Source: Salinimonas profundi (GTDB taxonomy: Bacteria; Pseudomonadota; Gammaproteobacteria; Enterobacterales; Alteromonadaceae). From it: DNA of 64,000 nt. The stretch is from assembly GCF_014750655.1 (NCBI RefSeq), contig NZ_JABBXD010000004.1:1-64000 (forward strand). Reading direction: 5' to 3'. This document shows, one piece after another, positions 8,453 to 18,871 of the stretch; within the stretch, counting starts at the first letter, position 1; each line of letters begins with the position of its first letter. Under the pieces are notes generated by a model. That model did no database searches. It was not told the DNA's origin and saw only the letters and a program-made list of their open reading frames with translations. Both the position numbers and the translations under genes were made by a program.

Positions 8453-9520
8453 GTGGCAAGCAGGCAATTTTTTAGTTTTCTTTTCAAATCTGTTCTTTTG
8501 GGCGTTATTGTCGCTGCTCTCATGCTGTTTCTGGTGCCAAACCTCAGACAGGGCGACGGTTTTGCGCAAAACGTGTTTAATCCCGGTAGCAGCAGCGCCA
8601 GTCGCATATCCTACAAAGACGCTGTCAATAAAGCCGGTCCTGCGGTTGTTAACATCTACAGTGTCAGTATTGAGAACGATGTCGGCTTTTATCGCAGCCG
8701 CCCGCGCGAGCGCACCAGCCTTGGTTCAGGTGTCATTATGACTGAATCAGGGTACATTCTTACTAACAACCACGTTGTGCAGAACGCCGATAGCATTGTG
8801 GTTGCGGTGCAGGATGGCCAGATACTCGAAGCTCACATTGTTGGTTACGATCAGTATACTGATTTGGCGGTATTGAAAGTAGACGACGGCGTCAACCTGC
8901 ACGTCATCCCCCAATCAGAAGATCCTGATGTGGCGGTAGGCGATATGGTTATGGCTATTGGTAATCCGTTTGATCTTGGACAAACCGTCACACATGGCAT
9001 TGTCAGCCGCGCAGGTCGTAAGGGTTTATCAAATTTCGTTGACTTTATACAGACTGATGCGGTTTTAAATCAGGGCAATTCGGGCGGCGCTCTGGTAGAC
9101 AGTAATGGTGTATTGGTGGGTATCACCAATGCGAATTTTCAGGTACGCGATGGCAGAAATGGCGTAAGAAATGTCGATGGTATTAATTTCGCAGTTCCTT
9201 ATGAGTTGGCAAAACGCGTGATGGATGAAATTGTCACCGACGGCCGCGTTACCCGCGGTCAACTGGGGTTTATCGGCCAGGAAATTGCGAACCGCCCGGG
9301 TGTAACCGTTACCGCCGTTGCAAAACAAAGCCCCGCCGCAAAGGCCGGCCTGAAGCCCAATGATGTCATTCTGGCTATCAATGATATTAAACTGGAAAGC
9401 GCCTCTAAAACGCTGGATATGATTGCCGAAACTGAACCGGGTACGCAGTTAAAGCTGCAGATAAGCAGGGATGGTGAATTAATGGATATGAATGTAACGG
9501 TGGCAGAATTAGGAGGTTAA
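8453..9520 (+). CDS. degS: Inner-membrane serine endoprotease DegS
   Basis: Site-1 protease of the sigma-E pathway: it senses unfolded outer-membrane proteins and cleaves the anti-sigma factor RseA. An uncleaved N-terminal anchor (about 10-29, LFKSVLLGVIVAALMLFLVP) is followed by the protease domain with His107 (TNNHVV), Asp137 (YTDLAVL) and Ser210 (NQGNSGGA), and a single PDZ domain (about 265-350). The 355-residue length is typical. The start is a GTG. degQ, immediately upstream, is preceded by a sigma-E-type promoter, so the pathway's activator sits beside a likely target. Confidence 0.96.
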   Translation: MASRQFFSFLFKSVLLGVIVAALMLFLVPNLRQGDGFAQNVFNPGSSSASRISYKDAVNKAGPAVVNIYSVSIENDVGFYRSRPRERTSLGSGVIMTESGYILTNNHVVQNADSIVVAVQDGQILEAHIVGYDQYTDLAVLKVDDGVNLHVIPQSEDPDVAVGDMVMAIGNPFDLGQTVTHGIVSRAGRKGLSNFVDFIQTDAVLNQGNSGGALVDSNGVLVGITNANFQVRDGRNGVRNVDGINFAVPYELAKRVMDEIVTDGRVTRGQLGFIGQEIANRPGVTVTAVAKQSPAAKAGLKPNDVILAINDIKLESASKTLDMIAETEPGTQLKLQISRDGELMDMNVTVAELGG

Positions 9521-9539
9521 GCCGCCGAAGCGGCTTAAC
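9516..9539. terminator. 10-bp perfect hairpin overlapping the degS stop
   Basis: GTTAAGCCGC-CGAA-GCGGCTTAAC. The left arm contains the degS TAA. Read leftward it has a very stable C(UUCG)G tetraloop. No U-run follows on either strand, so it may protect mRNA 3' ends or act as a weak bidirectional terminator. Confidence 0.5.
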
Positions 9540-9544
9540 ACCCA

Positions 9545-9781
9545 CTAACTATTGTTTTGCTTGCCTGAAGTGTCCTGCTTTTCAGCATGGGAAACATTAT
9601 CCCGCTGAGCAGTTTTAATTCCATCTTCCTGCTTTTCATCCGCCAGCGCATAAGGCGGTTCACCAATGAACAACATTGTCATTACCATCATGGCGAAAAG
9701 TACAGTCGGAATGGAGTGGCGAAGCTCTAAATATGGACGAAGCCGAAGAATAACGTATTTCAAACCAACTTTTCCCTGCAT
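9545..9781 (-). CDS. Hypothetical small membrane protein
   Basis: A 78-residue ORF with one hydrophobic segment (about 24-47, IPTVLFAMMVMTMLFIGEPP) followed by ALA and a short, polar, Gln/Lys/Asp-rich tail. This could be a signal peptide or a membrane anchor. The ORF runs leftward and converges on degS, ending at the degS hairpin. No clear ribosome-binding site precedes the ATG, so coding status is uncertain. I recognise no family. Confidence 0.35.
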   Translation of the reverse strand: MQGKVGLKYVILRLRPYLELRHSIPTVLFAMMVMTMLFIGEPPYALADEKQEDGIKTAQRDNVSHAEKQDTSGKQNNS

Positions 9782-10040
9782 ACGTTCGTTAAACCACTTT
9801 TTTCTTATTCGTCTCTACAATCCAAAGGCCTCTTTGAATGCCTGGCCTCCTGCCAGATATTCAACAGCCCTGCTCTCAGTTATTTCACAAACCGGACAGA
9901 TTGAAGATTACGCAAGAGTATACTGTATTTTTAGCGCAATGCATCTACAGTTCGCCGAATTGTGCCATATTTTCTGACCAAACGGTTATTCGATCAATTA
10001 ACCGCGTATCTTTTTTTGTACCTTTGTAAATAAAAATCAT

Positions 10041-10057
10041 ACGTATCGAAGATACGT
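10041..10057. repeat. Perfect 17-bp palindrome
   Basis: ACGTATC-GAA-GATACGT, arms of seven bases around three. It lies outside the murA terminator and could be an operator for the leftward 78-aa ORF or a short RNA hairpin. No U-run follows. Confidence 0.45.
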
Positions 10058-10082
10058 TAGACTTTCGCGTCGCGCCGGGCAC

Positions 10083-10112
10083 AAAAAAAGCGCAGACAAG
10101 CTGCGCCTTTCT
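10083..10112 (-). terminator. Rho-independent terminator after murA
   Basis: On the minus strand GGCGCAG-CTTGT-CTGCGC is followed by seven T residues; it lies 17 bases past the murA stop and ends the mla-ibaG-murA unit. Confidence 0.9.
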
Positions 10113-10128
10113 TCACAGTAAGCGGCTC

Positions 10129-11665
<1,537 letters not shown>

Positions 11666-11698
11666 AAATCATTCTGCTCTGTATTGGTTACTTTGAAT

Positions 11699-12007
11699 CT
11701 ATTCTACAGGTAAAAGGGTGTCGACGTCGCTGATTTTAGCGAGTTTGATTAGTTTTTCCGGAGCATCTGTAAGTTTTACTTCAATGTTATTCTGACGACC
11801 ATCCCTGATGGCATTTATAAGCCAGGCCAGACCCGCACTATCAACACGCTCAACTTCAGCCAAATCAAAAGTGCATTGCCCCTGACCTTCTAACATCGAC
11901 TTTTCTGAAGTCGAGAGCGTTGGCCACCAATTTTTTGAGAGCGTCTCACGATCAAGGTGCCCATGCACCCTGACCACGCCTTTATCATTTACCTGAAACA
12001 GACTCAC
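11699..12007 (-). CDS. mlaB: STAS-domain protein MlaB
   Basis: Cytoplasmic regulatory subunit of the MlaFEDB phospholipid transporter. The 102-residue protein is a single STAS domain with the conserved VERVDSAGLAWLINAI segment (anti-anti-sigma-like fold, Ser and Thr in the phosphorylation-site position). The start codon is GTG and overlaps the mlaC stop (GTGA), suggesting translational coupling. Confidence 0.93.
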   Translation of the reverse strand: MSLFQVNDKGVVRVHGHLDRETLSKNWWPTLSTSEKSMLEGQGQCTFDLAEVERVDSAGLAWLINAIRDGRQNNIEVKLTDAPEKLIKLAKISDVDTLLPVE

Positions 12008-12660
12008 GCACTTTCCTTCAAATCCATTTCTTTTTCAAGTTCTACAGGATTATCAATTTTGCTTTGCATCAAATCGATAACTTTTTGTATACCTTCCTGA
12101 CGAATAATGGATTCGAACTCGCTACGTTTACTATCCAGCAGGCTGATCCCCTCAGCAACCATATCGAACGCGCCCCACTCATTTGTTTTAGAGTCTTTAC
12201 GCACTTTAAACGCTACCTTAATCTCAGGGCGATTAGGATCTTTAACAATAGCACGCACTACAACATAGCTGGCATCGCCAACATCCGAAGCAGGTTCAAA
12301 AACCACTTCCTGATCATCGTAATAGTTCATGGCAACAGCATATGTGGTGATTAGGTATTCGCGGAACACTTTTACGAACTCCTGTAATTCATCACGTTCA
12401 ACCTTCGATGCGTATTTGCCCAGCACCTTATAAGCAGCAAACTTGTAATCAATGTAAGGCAATAATTCTTCCTTCATAATTGTACGCATTTGCTCAGGGT
12501 TATTTTTAATTGACGCCTGATTATCCTTGATACGATCAAACGTGCGCATAGCCACGTCCTGAATCATTTCATACGGGTTCTTCTGATTAACTTCCTGCGC
12601 CTGAACTGCACCGGTAAAAAGCATAAGCGTCATGCAAAATGTTGACAGTATTTTTTTCAC
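12004..12660 (-). CDS. mlaC: Periplasmic phospholipid-binding protein MlaC
   Basis: Shuttles phospholipids between the outer-membrane MlaA complex and the inner-membrane MlaFEDB complex. I choose the GTG at 12658-12660, which has AGGAG seven bases upstream and gives a clean signal peptide (KKILSTFCMTLMLFTGAVQA); the longest frame would overlap mlaD. The mature part has the Tol-Tol-Ttg2 features YIDYKFAAYKVLGKYA and EFVKVFREYLITTYA. The 218-residue length is normal. It is coupled to mlaB by a 4-base overlap. Confidence 0.95.
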   Translation of the reverse strand: MKKILSTFCMTLMLFTGAVQAQEVNQKNPYEMIQDVAMRTFDRIKDNQASIKNNPEQMRTIMKEELLPYIDYKFAAYKVLGKYASKVERDELQEFVKVFREYLITTYAVAMNYYDDQEVVFEPASDVGDASYVVVRAIVKDPNRPEIKVAFKVRKDSKTNEWGAFDMVAEGISLLDSKRSEFESIIRQEGIQKVIDLMQSKIDNPVELEKEMDLKESA

Positions 12661-12682
12661 TGCAAGTCTCCTAACTAAAAAT

Positions 12683-13162
12683 TTATTCGCCATTGTCACT
12701 ATCACCGCGATTAAACAAAAACTGTCCAATCAGGTCTTCCAGTACCAGTGCTGACTTTGTATCCTGAAGATAATCGCCATCTTTGAGATTAGCGATGCCA
12801 TCAAACGAAAACCCTGGCTGAAAGCCAACATACTGCTCACCCAGCAATCCTGACGTGAGGATAGAAACCGAACTGGTTTCGGGAAATTCGCTGTATTTGC
12901 TAATAATGCTCAGCTCAACCACCGGCGTGTAATCTTTCTTATCCAGGCTTATGGATGTCACACGACCGATGGTTACGCCACCTACTTTTACGGCTGAACG
13001 CTCTTTAAGACCGCCGATATTGTCAAATTTTGCATATAGTGTGTAGGTATCACCATCAGTGGTCATACTCTGATTAGCCACTTTCAGTGCTAATAGTAAA
13101 ACTGCGCCGACGGTTAATACGACGAACACGCCCACCATAAGTTCCGCTTTATATCTGTTCAT
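12683..13162 (-). CDS. mlaD: MCE-domain phospholipid transport protein MlaD
   Basis: Membrane-anchored MCE protein that forms a hexameric ring on the MlaFE transporter and receives lipids from MlaC. An N-terminal transmembrane helix (about 8-27, LMVGVFVVLTVGAVLLLALK) precedes the MCE domain (about 38-115, with AVKVGGVTIGRVTSISLD and LTSGLLGEQYVGFQPG). The 159-residue size is close to the family norm. It lies 9 bases after mlaE. Confidence 0.96.
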   Translation of the reverse strand: MNRYKAELMVGVFVVLTVGAVLLLALKVANQSMTTDGDTYTLYAKFDNIGGLKERSAVKVGGVTIGRVTSISLDKKDYTPVVELSIISKYSEFPETSSVSILTSGLLGEQYVGFQPGFSFDGIANLKDGDYLQDTKSALVLEDLIGQFLFNRGDSDNGE

Positions 13163-13171
13163 GTTACTCCC

Positions 13172-13948
13172 CTACTCAATTCCGAACATAAGGGCGGTTA
13201 ACACGAAATCCAGCCCCAGTACTGCTAAAGATGAAAATACCACCGTTTCAGTGGTGGCTTTACTAATGCCTTCTGAGGTAGGCGTTGAATCATACCCCTT
13301 AAATATGGCGATCCAGGTCACAACAATGGCAAAAACGAGGCTTTTAATCACGCCATTACCCACATCGCTGCCCAGGTCAACCGATGACTGCATCAATGAC
13401 CAGTAACTACCGGCGTCAACACCCAGCCAGTCAACACCCACCAGGTGGCCGCCTAAAATGCCTACAGCGCTGAAAATGACTGCCAGCATCGGCATCGATA
13501 TCAGTCCAGCCCAAAAGCGCGGAGATATTACGCGGCGAAGCGGGTCAACAGCCATCATTTCCATACTGCTGAGCTGTTCGGTCGTTTTCATCAAACCAAT
13601 TTCAGCGGTCAGCGCCGAACCGGCCCTGCCAGCAAAAAGCAGCGCTGTGACCACCGGTCCAAGCTCCCGCAACAAGGATAATGCCACCATTGGTCCCAGG
13701 CTGCCTTCGGCCCCATAATCCACCAAAATGGTATAGCCTTGCAGCGCCATCACCATGCCGATAAACAAACCAGACACAATAATAATGAGTAGCGACTGCA
13801 CACCCACGACATGAATTTGCTTAATCGTCAGGGCTATATTTTTAAGTTTAGGCAGCGCGAAAAGCGCACCAAAAAGCATGACACCGGCTCGCCCGACAGC
13901 TTCCACGCGCGCAATCGTACTTGCGCCTAATGAACGAAACGGATTCAT
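13172..13948 (-). CDS. mlaE: Phospholipid ABC transporter permease MlaE
   Basis: Integral inner-membrane permease of the Mla system, 258 residues with several hydrophobic segments and the permease signature [20 protein letters not shown] followed by [20 protein letters not shown], which contacts the ATPase. It overlaps the end of mlaF by four bases (ATGA), so the two are translationally coupled. Confidence 0.97.
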   Translation of the reverse strand: MNPFRSLGASTIARVEAVGRAGVMLFGALFALPKLKNIALTIKQIHVVGVQSLLIIIVSGLFIGMVMALQGYTILVDYGAEGSLGPMVALSLLRELGPVVTALLFAGRAGSALTAEIGLMKTTEQLSSMEMMAVDPLRRVISPRFWAGLISMPMLAVIFSAVGILGGHLVGVDWLGVDAGSYWSLMQSSVDLGSDVGNGVIKSLVFAIVVTWIAIFKGYDSTPTSEGISKATTETVVFSSLAVLGLDFVLTALMFGIE

Positions 13949-14745
13949 GACCGGGCTCCGAAAAACGAGGACTCAAGTTCGTCCGACGGGTAATGAAAGG
14001 GAACGGGCCCATCGGCTTCACCTTTGAGAAACTGCTGCACTAATTCAGAATCGCTGTTTCTTATTTCATCGGCCGTGCCTTCGCCAATAACCTTCTTATC
14101 CGCCAGGATATAAATGTGATCGGCAATAGTCAGCACTTCGGTGACATCATGGGTGACCACAATGCTCGTCAGGTTCAGTGCATCATTGAGCTGACGAATT
14201 AATTTTACGAGCACGCCCATTGAAATAGGGTCCTGTCCGGCAAAAGGCTCGTCATACATAATCAGGTCCGGGTCAAGCGCTATAGCTCTTGCCAGCGCCG
14301 CTCGACGGGCCATACCACCAGACAGTTCGCTGGGCATCAGTTTACTTGCCCCGCGCAGTCCGACCGCCTGCAATTTGAGGTCGACGATGGTATCAATAAT
14401 GTCGTTGTCCAGTTGCGTATGTTCTTTTAGCGGAAACGCAACGTTATCGTGCACGCTCATATCGGTGAATAACGCGCCGCTTTGAAACAACATGCTCATG
14501 CGCCGACGTGTTTTATATAAGCGAGAGCGATTCATCGAAACAATCGAATCACCGTCAAACTGAATATCGCCGTTCTCCGGATGTAACTGCCCACCGATAA
14601 GTTTAAGCAGCGTTGTCTTACCTATACCGCTAGGCCCCATTACGGCAGTAATCTTACCGCGGGGCACGTTCAGTGAAATGCCGTCATAAATGAGACGGTC
14701 ACCACGCTTGAACGTCAGATTGTCCACTGTGACTAAATTATCCAT
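13945..14745 (-). CDS. mlaF: Phospholipid ABC transporter ATP-binding protein MlaF
   Basis: Cytoplasmic ATPase powering lipid asymmetry maintenance. The Walker A is GPSGIGKTT, the signature [17 protein letters not shown], Walker [14 protein letters not shown], and the switch His lies in VVTHDV. The 266-residue length includes the C-terminal extension that reaches the partner subunit in MlaF proteins. It is the first gene of the leftward operon mlaF-mlaE-mlaD-mlaC-mlaB-ibaG-murA. No strong ribosome-binding site precedes the chosen ATG. Confidence 0.97.
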   Translation of the reverse strand: MDNLVTVDNLTFKRGDRLIYDGISLNVPRGKITAVMGPSGIGKTTLLKLIGGQLHPENGDIQFDGDSIVSMNRSRLYKTRRRMSMLFQSGALFTDMSVHDNVAFPLKEHTQLDNDIIDTIVDLKLQAVGLRGASKLMPSELSGGMARRAALARAIALDPDLIMYDEPFAGQDPISMGVLVKLIRQLNDALNLTSIVVTHDVTEVLTIADHIYILADKKVIGEGTADEIRNSDSELVQQFLKGEADGPVPFHYPSDELESSFFGARS

Positions 14746-15303
14746 ATCAGAATCAGAATATTCCTTGATGAGTGTCTGACAGCCCTAAACAGCTGCCCGG
14801 AAGATAAGGAAAATAAAATGTAAAATAATCATTTACCTAAATTTTCGGCGTATTGTACTTTGTTTTGATATTCCCTTCCAAAAGGAATTAGTTACAAGTT
14901 ATGTTCTAAAATGACGAATGAACTGATAAACCGGATGATTCGCTGCAAGGTCTAAACCGGTATAACGCGTCACTTCCCATTCACTTGTTGCATGTTGCCG
15001 CTGATTCGACACCAAATTTAAAAGCAAGCATTACGCCACCTGTGTCAGATGCCAGATTGAATGAGGATTTATTCATCATTGTGCAAGGGTTTCTATCGTC
15101 AGAATGCCTGAAATTAGCGACCAGTATCCTGTCAGGCGTAATCAGTGTGTTTGAGGCTGAACGTAAAGCGGCCGGCTCTCAGCGCTGATTGCAAAGCGTA
15201 CCGATAACAGCAGTGGGATTGCGAGGGTTATCTCATAATAGCCATAGGCAAAACGCGTTGATTCTGCGACAATCACCGCAAACTCATAAACATAGATCAA
15301 CGC
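14746..15303. other. Divergent intergenic region mlaF/yrbG
   Basis: A 558-base region that should hold the promoters of both envelope operons. It is AT-rich next to mlaF. A 67-codon frame at 14985-15188 has no family signature and is not called. I see no convincing promoter, riboswitch or repeat beyond a short TTCC-AAAA-GGAA symmetry near 14877. Confidence 0.5.
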
Positions 15304-16260
15304 GTGCTATTACAGGTTTCCATTTTTGTTCTAGGCTTAATCGTTCTTAGCTGGGCAGCCGATCGATTCGTATATGGCGCCTCTGCGCTAGCACGAAATA
15401 TCGGCATCTCCCCCATGATGATCGGTCTCACCATTGTTGCAATGGGGTCCTCCGCGCCGGAAATTGTAGTATCTGCTATAGCATCGGTGAACGGCTCCCC
15501 TGATACCGCAGTGGGTAATGCCCTCGGGTCCAACATTACCAACATCGGGCTGGTACTTGCGATAACCGCATTGGTTAAACCTTTAGTGGTGTCTTCCACA
15601 ACGCTTAAACGCGAAATGCCGGCACTTTTGGTGATTACTCTGCTGGCTATGGTGTTTATGTATAATGGCCGGCTTGCGCATTTTGAAGGCCTGATTCTGT
15701 TCGGTCTGTTTATCTTTGTATTAGCGGGCATGGCCTGGTTATCGCTGCATGTGGAAAAAAGCGACCCACTGATGGCAGATACCGTTGATGAGGTACCGGC
15801 CGGAGTAAACACCGGCATGGCGGTGGTCTGGATTGGTGTGGGTCTGGTGTTACTTCCGTTAAGTGCTCACTATATCGTGGACTCTGCTGTGTTCATGGCG
15901 CGCTATTTCGGCGTCTCTGACCTGGTTATCGGCCTGACTATAATTGCGCTGGGGACCAGCTTGCCTGAACTGGCTGCCAGTATTGCCGGCGTGCGCAAAG
16001 GAGAAGATGATCTGGCACTGGGGAATATCATCGGCTCCAACATCTTTAATCTGTTGGCAGTGCTAAGTATGCCAGGCCTCATCGCACCGGGACCCATCGA
16101 TCCGGATGTTTATAATCGCGACATGTATGTCATGCTGGGGCTGACTGTTATGCTCTTTTTCTTCAGTTTCAGTATCATTGGCAAAAAGCAGATTGGTCGA
16201 TTAGAAGGCACCTTGCTATTAGCTGGATTTTTAGGATATCAATACTGGTTATTTGGATAG
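15304..16260 (+). CDS. yrbG: Calcium/sodium antiporter family protein (YrbG)
   Basis: Inner-membrane cation/Ca2+ exchanger of 318 residues with about ten transmembrane segments arranged as two homologous NCX halves. The alpha-repeat motifs are visible in each half: GSSAPEIVVSA with GNALGSNITNIG, and LGTSLPELAAS with GNIIGSNIFNLL. The start is a GTG at 15304. kdsD follows after six bases, so it heads the yrbG-kdsD-kdsC-lptCAB run as in E. coli. The transported ion is inferred from the family. Confidence 0.93.
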   Translation: MLLQVSIFVLGLIVLSWAADRFVYGASALARNIGISPMMIGLTIVAMGSSAPEIVVSAIASVNGSPDTAVGNALGSNITNIGLVLAITALVKPLVVSSTTLKREMPALLVITLLAMVFMYNGRLAHFEGLILFGLFIFVLAGMAWLSLHVEKSDPLMADTVDEVPAGVNTGMAVVWIGVGLVLLPLSAHYIVDSAVFMARYFGVSDLVIGLTIIALGTSLPELAASIAGVRKGEDDLALGNIIGSNIFNLLAVLSMPGLIAPGPIDPDVYNRDMYVMLGLTVMLFFFSFSIIGKKQIGRLEGTLLLAGFLGYQYWLFG

Positions 16261-16266
16261 TGTGAT

Positions 16267-17235
16267 ATGCATGAAACCTTTCTGGCGTCTGCCAGACGCG
16301 TTATCGAAATAGAAACAGCGGCCATTGAAAGCCTCACCAGCAGGCTGGATGCGCAATTCATTCAGGCATGTGAGCTGCTTTATCACTGCACGGGAAAAGT
16401 CGTGGTCAGTGGCATGGGTAAGTCCGGCCATGTCGGTAATAAAATTGCCGCTACGCTGGCCAGTACCGGCACGCCATCTTTTTTCATGCACCCGGGCGAA
16501 GCGAATCATGGCGACCTCGGCATGCTGGGAAAAGGGGATGTATTGCTGGCCATATCAAACTCTGGTGAAACCGGCGAATTACTTAACTTACTGCCTGTTA
16601 TCAAACGGCTGAATGTGCCGGTTATTGCCATGACCAATAAAGCCTCAAGTAGCTTGGGACAGCACGCCGATGTGGTGCTGGATATCAGTGTGGCAAAAGA
16701 AGCCTGCCCTCTGGGTCTGGCCCCCACGGCAAGCACGACAGCAACACTGGTTCTGGGCGATGCACTGGCAATTGCGCTATTGGATGCGCGCGGATTTACG
16801 CCGGATGATTTTGCCTTGTCCCACCCTGGCGGCAGCCTGGGCCGTAAACTGCTGTTAAAAGTGCAGGACATCATGTTGCAGGGTGAAGGTTTGCCGCTGG
16901 TTACCACCGGAGCAACTGTCAGTGAAGCGTTGCTTGAGATTTCAAGTAAAGGCCTTGGAATGACCGGCGTGGTGAGCAGTGATGGCACACTGGCCGGCGT
17001 TTTCACTGATGGTGATTTACGCCGCATTCTGGACGCCAAAGCGGACATTCACACCACGTCAATTGATAAGGTAATGACGCGGGGTGGAAAAACCGTCCAA
17101 TCTAATACGCTGGCCGTAGAAGCACTTAATACAATGGAAAACTGTAAGATAACGGCACTGATGGTGGTAGACGACGAACGCCGCCCTGTCGGTGCATTTA
17201 ACATGCATATGCTATTGAAAGCCGGAGTTTTATAA
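16267..17235 (+). CDS. kdsD: Arabinose-5-phosphate isomerase KdsD
   Basis: Converts ribulose-5-phosphate to arabinose-5-phosphate, the first precursor of KDO for lipopolysaccharide. The protein has an N-terminal SIS domain (about 25-175, with GMGKSGHVGNKIAATLAST and LAISNSGETGELL) and two C-terminal CBS domains (about 205-320, including GVFTDGDLRRIL). The 322-residue length is standard. Its stop overlaps the kdsC start (TAATG). Confidence 0.97.
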   Translation: MHETFLASARRVIEIETAAIESLTSRLDAQFIQACELLYHCTGKVVVSGMGKSGHVGNKIAATLASTGTPSFFMHPGEANHGDLGMLGKGDVLLAISNSGETGELLNLLPVIKRLNVPVIAMTNKASSSLGQHADVVLDISVAKEACPLGLAPTASTTATLVLGDALAIALLDARGFTPDDFALSHPGGSLGRKLLLKVQDIMLQGEGLPLVTTGATVSEALLEISSKGLGMTGVVSSDGTLAGVFTDGDLRRILDAKADIHTTSIDKVMTRGGKTVQSNTLAVEALNTMENCKITALMVVDDERRPVGAFNMHMLLKAGVL

Positions 17236-17789
17236 TGCCTCATGTTGTGACTCATTACGGAATGATCGAAGAAAAGACGTTTGAACGCCTTAAAGGACTG
17301 AAGTTATTGGTGTGCGATGTCGACGGTGTTTTCTCCGATGGCCGGATTTATCTGGGCAACGATGGCGAAGAACTTAAAGCGTTTCACACCCGGGATGGCT
17401 TCGGCATCAAATCTTTGATTAATACCGGCACGAAGGTTGCTGTGATTACTGGCAGAACATCTGCTATTGTTGAAAGAAGAATGCAGCATCTGGGTGTCCA
17501 TCATATTGTTCAGGGGATAGAGGACAAGGCTTCGGCGATGAAAGCACTGTGCACAGAACTTGATTTATCGTCGCATGAAGTGGCCGCCATTGGTGATGAT
17601 GTGCCCGACTTAGGAATGTATTCGTTTGCCGACACCAAAGTTGCCGTTAAGGATGCACATGCCAGAGTTACGAGCGCTGCGAACTGGGTGCTAACAAAAC
17701 CCGGCGGTTTTGGGGCTGTGCGTGAGCTTTGCGATATAATTTGTCAGGCAAAAGGTTATGGTGATGCCACCGCTGGGTCGAGTACATGA
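17235..17789 (+). CDS. kdsC: KDO-8-phosphate phosphatase KdsC
   Basis: HAD-family phosphatase releasing KDO from KDO-8-phosphate. At 184 residues it is a capless C0-type HAD protein with motif I CDVDGVFSDG, motif II around VITGRTS and motif IV AIGDDVPDLGM. It overlaps both kdsD (1 base) and lptC (4 bases, ATGA), so it is part of a tightly coupled operon. Confidence 0.97.
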   Translation: MPHVVTHYGMIEEKTFERLKGLKLLVCDVDGVFSDGRIYLGNDGEELKAFHTRDGFGIKSLINTGTKVAVITGRTSAIVERRMQHLGVHHIVQGIEDKASAMKALCTELDLSSHEVAAIGDDVPDLGMYSFADTKVAVKDAHARVTSAANWVLTKPGGFGAVRELCDIICQAKGYGDATAGSST

Positions 17790-18346
17790 GTCGGCTTAGT
17801 TTAAGTATCGGGGCGCTGTTTGTTCTGGTTCTGCTGGTGTATTTTCCTGTTTGGATTGCCGAACCTGAGCAGTCAGTACAGTCGAAGGGCAACACGGCAT
17901 TAAAGCCTGCCTACACCGCCAGAAACCTTACAACGACATTGTATGATGGCGAAGGTAAACTGAATCATCAGGTATTTGCCAAACGAATGGAGCATTACGA
18001 CCAGCTGGATTTTGTCCTGTTCGAGGAACCAGAATATACCGTTTATATGGATGGCGGGCAGACGCCCTGGCAAGTTACCGCTAAAGAGGGCACGCTGTAC
18101 AACAACAATCTGATAGAACTGGAAGCCGATGTAACGGTGACAAGTTCACAAAACGAATTTTTGAAAAGTATTAACACTGAGTTTATTCGCATCAACCTGG
18201 AAGATAAGACCTTATCGACTGAGCAGCCTGTTGTCGTTCGCGGCGTTGAGTTTGTCGTTGATAGTAATGGACTGAAAGGGAATCTTCGCTCACAAGAATA
18301 TGAGTTAAATAATCATGTACAAACTGTTTATTCGCCTGGCCGCTAG
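17786..18346 (+). CDS. lptC: LPS export protein LptC
   Basis: Bitopic inner-membrane protein of the LptB2FGC complex that hands lipopolysaccharide to LptA. A single N-terminal transmembrane helix (about 7-24, IGALFVLVLLVYFPVWIA) is followed by a periplasmic beta-jellyroll (about 45-180). The 186-residue length is typical. Its 3' end overlaps the start of lptA by 32 bases in another frame, longer than the other junctions of this operon. Confidence 0.95.
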   Translation: MSRLSLSIGALFVLVLLVYFPVWIAEPEQSVQSKGNTALKPAYTARNLTTTLYDGEGKLNHQVFAKRMEHYDQLDFVLFEEPEYTVYMDGGQTPWQVTAKEGTLYNNNLIELEADVTVTSSQNEFLKSINTEFIRINLEDKTLSTEQPVVVRGVEFVVDSNGLKGNLRSQEYELNNHVQTVYSPGR

Positions 18347-18869
18347 TTTGCTGGCAGCAATCATTATGACCACCGGTGCAGCCGCCAGCTCATCGGACTT
18401 TCAAAAGCCAATCACTGTTGATGCCAGAACCCAGTCAATGGATGGCAAGAATAAAATTACCCGGTTTAAAGACAATGTGAAAATAACCCAGGGTACGCTT
18501 GTCATTGAAGCTGATGAGGTAGAGGTAAGCGCAAAAAATGGTGAAGGTAGGGAAATTATGATCGCCCGAGGCAATCCTGCCCGCTACTCCCAGACCATGG
18601 ATGACGGTAGCAAGGTACAGGCGCAAGCTAATGAGCTTCGCTATGAAGTTGCCAACCGTACTATCTCAATGACCGGTGATGCGCAAATAAAGCAAAATAC
18701 CAGCATGGTACAGGGTGACAGCATCACGTATGACATGATGAAAGAGCAGTTACTGGCAACCAGCAGCGATGATAATGAGGAAAGCCGGGTTAAAACCGTT
18801 TTTCGTCCGGAAGCCATCAAAGAGCTAAACGATAAAGAAAGTAAAGACAGCAGTAAGGATAACGAGTAA
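18315..18869 (+). CDS. lptA: LPS transport periplasmic bridge protein LptA
   Basis: Periplasmic beta-jellyroll protein that polymerises into the bridge carrying LPS to LptD. The signal peptide is [16 protein letters not shown] through GAAA (about 24), followed by the OstA-like domain (about 32-150, with [20 protein letters not shown] and [10 protein letters not shown]) and a charged, disordered tail. The start lies inside lptC; the signal peptide at that point makes it convincing. lptB follows two bases later. Confidence 0.95.
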   Translation: MYKLFIRLAASLLAAIIMTTGAAASSSDFQKPITVDARTQSMDGKNKITRFKDNVKITQGTLVIEADEVEVSAKNGEGREIMIARGNPARYSQTMDDGSKVQAQANELRYEVANRTISMTGDAQIKQNTSMVQGDSITYDMMKEQLLATSSDDNEESRVKTVFRPEAIKELNDKESKDSSKDNE

Positions 18870-18871
18870 TT

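Larger units (their letters stand above)
9782..10128. other. Intergenic region between the 78-aa ORF and murA
   Basis: No gene is supported. It contains the murA terminator (10083-10112) and a perfect 17-bp palindrome at 10041-10057. The open frames in it lack ribosome-binding sites and family signatures. Confidence 0.6.

Noticed and set aside
14985-15188. 67-codon frame between mlaF and yrbG
   Set aside because: No ribosome-binding site, family signature or sensible hydrophobicity pattern; it lies in a divergent promoter region.
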